From: Ferroglobus sp.
Lineage (GTDB): Archaea > Halobacteriota > Archaeoglobi > Archaeoglobales > Archaeoglobaceae
Length of the DNA stretch: 15,058 bases
Assembly: GCA_015523665.1 (NCBI GenBank)
Contig: WAJX01000102.1
Location: 1-15,058 of the forward strand
Direction of reading: 5' to 3'
The position numbers and the translations under genes are program-made. Of this stretch, positions 14,364 to 15,058 are shown piece after piece; positions within the stretch are counted from its first letter, which is position 1, and each line of letters begins with the position of its first letter. The notes beneath the pieces are model-generated. The model did no database searches and had not been told where the DNA came from. It saw only the letters and a program-made list of their open reading frames with translations.

Positions 14364-14377
14364 TTGATTTAAATCAA
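14364..14377 (-). promoter_or_regulatory. palindrome over the likely nrdJ promoter
   Basis: TTGATTTAAATCAA is a perfect 14-base inverted repeat 35-48 bases upstream of the nrdJ ATG. Its central ATTTAAAT is the best TATA-like box there, so a dimeric regulator bound to it would block TBP. A further half site (ATCAAA, 14353-14358) lies beside it. Confidence 0.45.
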
Positions 14378-14541
14378 ATGAATATGACTCAAATTTCTTA
14401 CTAAGAATAGTCTATTCTGCAGATAAAAAGTTGTTGCTATATTTTTTTATTTTGTAAATTAATAAGTTAAGCTAAAATATATATTATAAATAAATAATTA
14501 TTAATTTTTATTATTATTAAAATATTTATTTATAATATAAT

Positions 14542-14579
14542 AATTTAAATTAAAATTTAAAATAAAATTTAAATTAAAA
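14542..14579 (+). repeat. 24-base-spaced direct repeat in the A/T-only tract
   Basis: AATTTAAATTAAAA occurs at 14542-14555 and again at 14566-14579, with A/T filler between. It could bend DNA or arise by slippage; the low complexity limits its meaning. Confidence 0.4.
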
Positions 14580-14647
14580 CTAAAATTATTTATAAATACA
14601 ATTGAGTTAGCAACAAATTTAAATTATCTTTTTAACTACATTTAAAG

Positions 14648-15058
14648 ATGAAATTAAAATATACTTTGAAATGTCCTGCATGTAATGCTGAATTTTATGA
14701 TGAGGGTTTTTCTTTTGGATGTTATAGACATTGCGAAGCTGTAGTTTATACTGAATATCACACGCCATTTAAACCTGAAGGAGAAGGGCTTTGGAGGTAT
14801 TTCTGTTGGTATCCGGTTAGCTCAAAGAATGATTATAATTCCATTCCAATAATATTCAAAAGTGAGGAATTGAGTGAGAATGGAAAAGAAGTTTATATCG
14901 CATTTTATGGTTATTGCCCTGAGATGGGTGTTGAAATGAAGACATGTACTTTTAAGGAATTAGAGGCCATTATGTCTCTCAAATATGCCTCAGAATATAA
15001 AAGGAATATAACTCTCGCTTCTGTTGGGAATACAGCTAACGCATTCCTTGAATATGGG
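14648..15058 (+). CDS. cysteate synthase-like PLP-dependent enzyme (threonine synthase family), partial
   Basis: The open frame continues past the window edge; 137 residues are seen. An N-terminal zinc-ribbon-like part has KCPACN (residues 8-13) and GCYRHC. It is followed by FKSEEL, YIAFYGYCPEMG and KTCTFKELEA, where the Lys of TFKE is the expected PLP-binding residue. ITLASVGNTANAF then matches the phosphate-loop region (ASAGNTGRAF in my memory of Methanosarcina cysteate synthase). Threonine synthases normally read SFKDR at the lysine, so KTC-FKELEA favours cysteate synthase or a close paralogue. Cysteate synthase makes L-cysteate from phosphoserine and sulfite for coenzyme M synthesis, a pathway of some methanogens and relatives. 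The start is the ATG at 14648; no clear ribosome site precedes it. It is divergent from nrdJ. The C-terminal two-thirds is missing, so the specific reaction is inference. Confidence 0.75.
   Translation, partial: MKLKYTLKCPACNAEFYDEGFSFGCYRHCEAVVYTEYHTPFKPEGEGLWRYFCWYPVSSKNDYNSIPIIFKSEELSENGKEVYIAFYGYCPEMGVEMKTCTFKELEAIMSLKYASEYKRNITLASVGNTANAFLEYG

Larger units (their letters stand above)
14330..14647. other. divergent A+T-rich promoter region nrdJ / cysteate-synthase-like gene
   Basis: No gene is visible. Leftward it carries the nrdJ palindrome and ribosome site. The centre is very A/T-rich, with 107 consecutive bases lacking G and C (14473-14579), flanked by the inverted 9-mers TTGTTGCTA (14431-14439) and TAGCAACAA (14608-14616). 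TTATTTATAAATACAA (about 14587-14602) is a likely box A for the rightward gene. Confidence 0.6.

Noticed and set aside
1..15058. CRISPR array or defence island
   Set aside because: No regularly spaced repeats and no cas, restriction or toxin-antitoxin genes can be recognised.

Overview
The window looks like a chromosomal segment of an A+T-rich euryarchaeon. The evidence is archaeal-type tRNAs without an encoded CCA, GGTG/GGTGA-type Shine-Dalgarno sites, TATA (box A) promoters that sit so close to some start codons that leaderless mRNAs are likely, an archaeal VirB11/TadA-like ATPase with a double FlaJ/TadC-type membrane partner, an archaeal-style ThiC, a class II ribonucleotide reductase and a cysteate-synthase-like gene. 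G+C-rich tRNA stems against A+T-rich coding DNA hint at a thermophile. An Archaeoglobi or Methanomicrobia-related lineage is my best guess, but the sequence alone does not settle the taxon.

Layout. 1-27 is the 3' end of a tRNA, probably tRNA-Leu. On the minus strand, 3578-185 is a tightly overlapping trpD-trpE-trpG-trpF operon for the first steps of tryptophan synthesis (chorismate to anthranilate, phosphoribosyl-anthranilate and its isomerisation). trpC, trpB and trpA are not in the window. Upstream of the operon, 3712-4327 is a decayed insertion sequence with recognisable imperfect terminal inverted repeats and a transposase broken by frameshifts and a nonsense codon.

On the plus strand, 4544-8008 is a two-gene type II/IV-pilus-like secretion unit (ATPase plus a nine-helix membrane platform) with no prepilin or prepilin peptidase beside it. 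It is followed by thiC (thiamine pyrimidine synthesis), whose start is ambiguous because of a 105-base in-frame leader. Convergent to thiC lies an RNase J-like metallo-beta-lactamase/beta-CASP protein. A roughly 480-base A+T-rich gap follows, then tRNA-Gln(CUG) on the minus strand, an Lrp/AsnC regulator on the plus strand, and convergently the adenosylcobalamin-dependent ribonucleotide reductase on the minus strand. A 309-base divergent region with a palindrome over the reductase promoter and a 107-base stretch without any G or C separates it from a PLP-dependent cysteate-synthase-like gene that runs off the right edge.

Apart from the trp operon and the pilus pair, the genes are single transcription units with their own promoters. 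The window is mostly core metabolism. The most unusual points are the thiC leader, the cysteate-synthase-like gene, the orphan pilus motor and the decayed insertion sequence. I found no clear evidence of a wholly new system.
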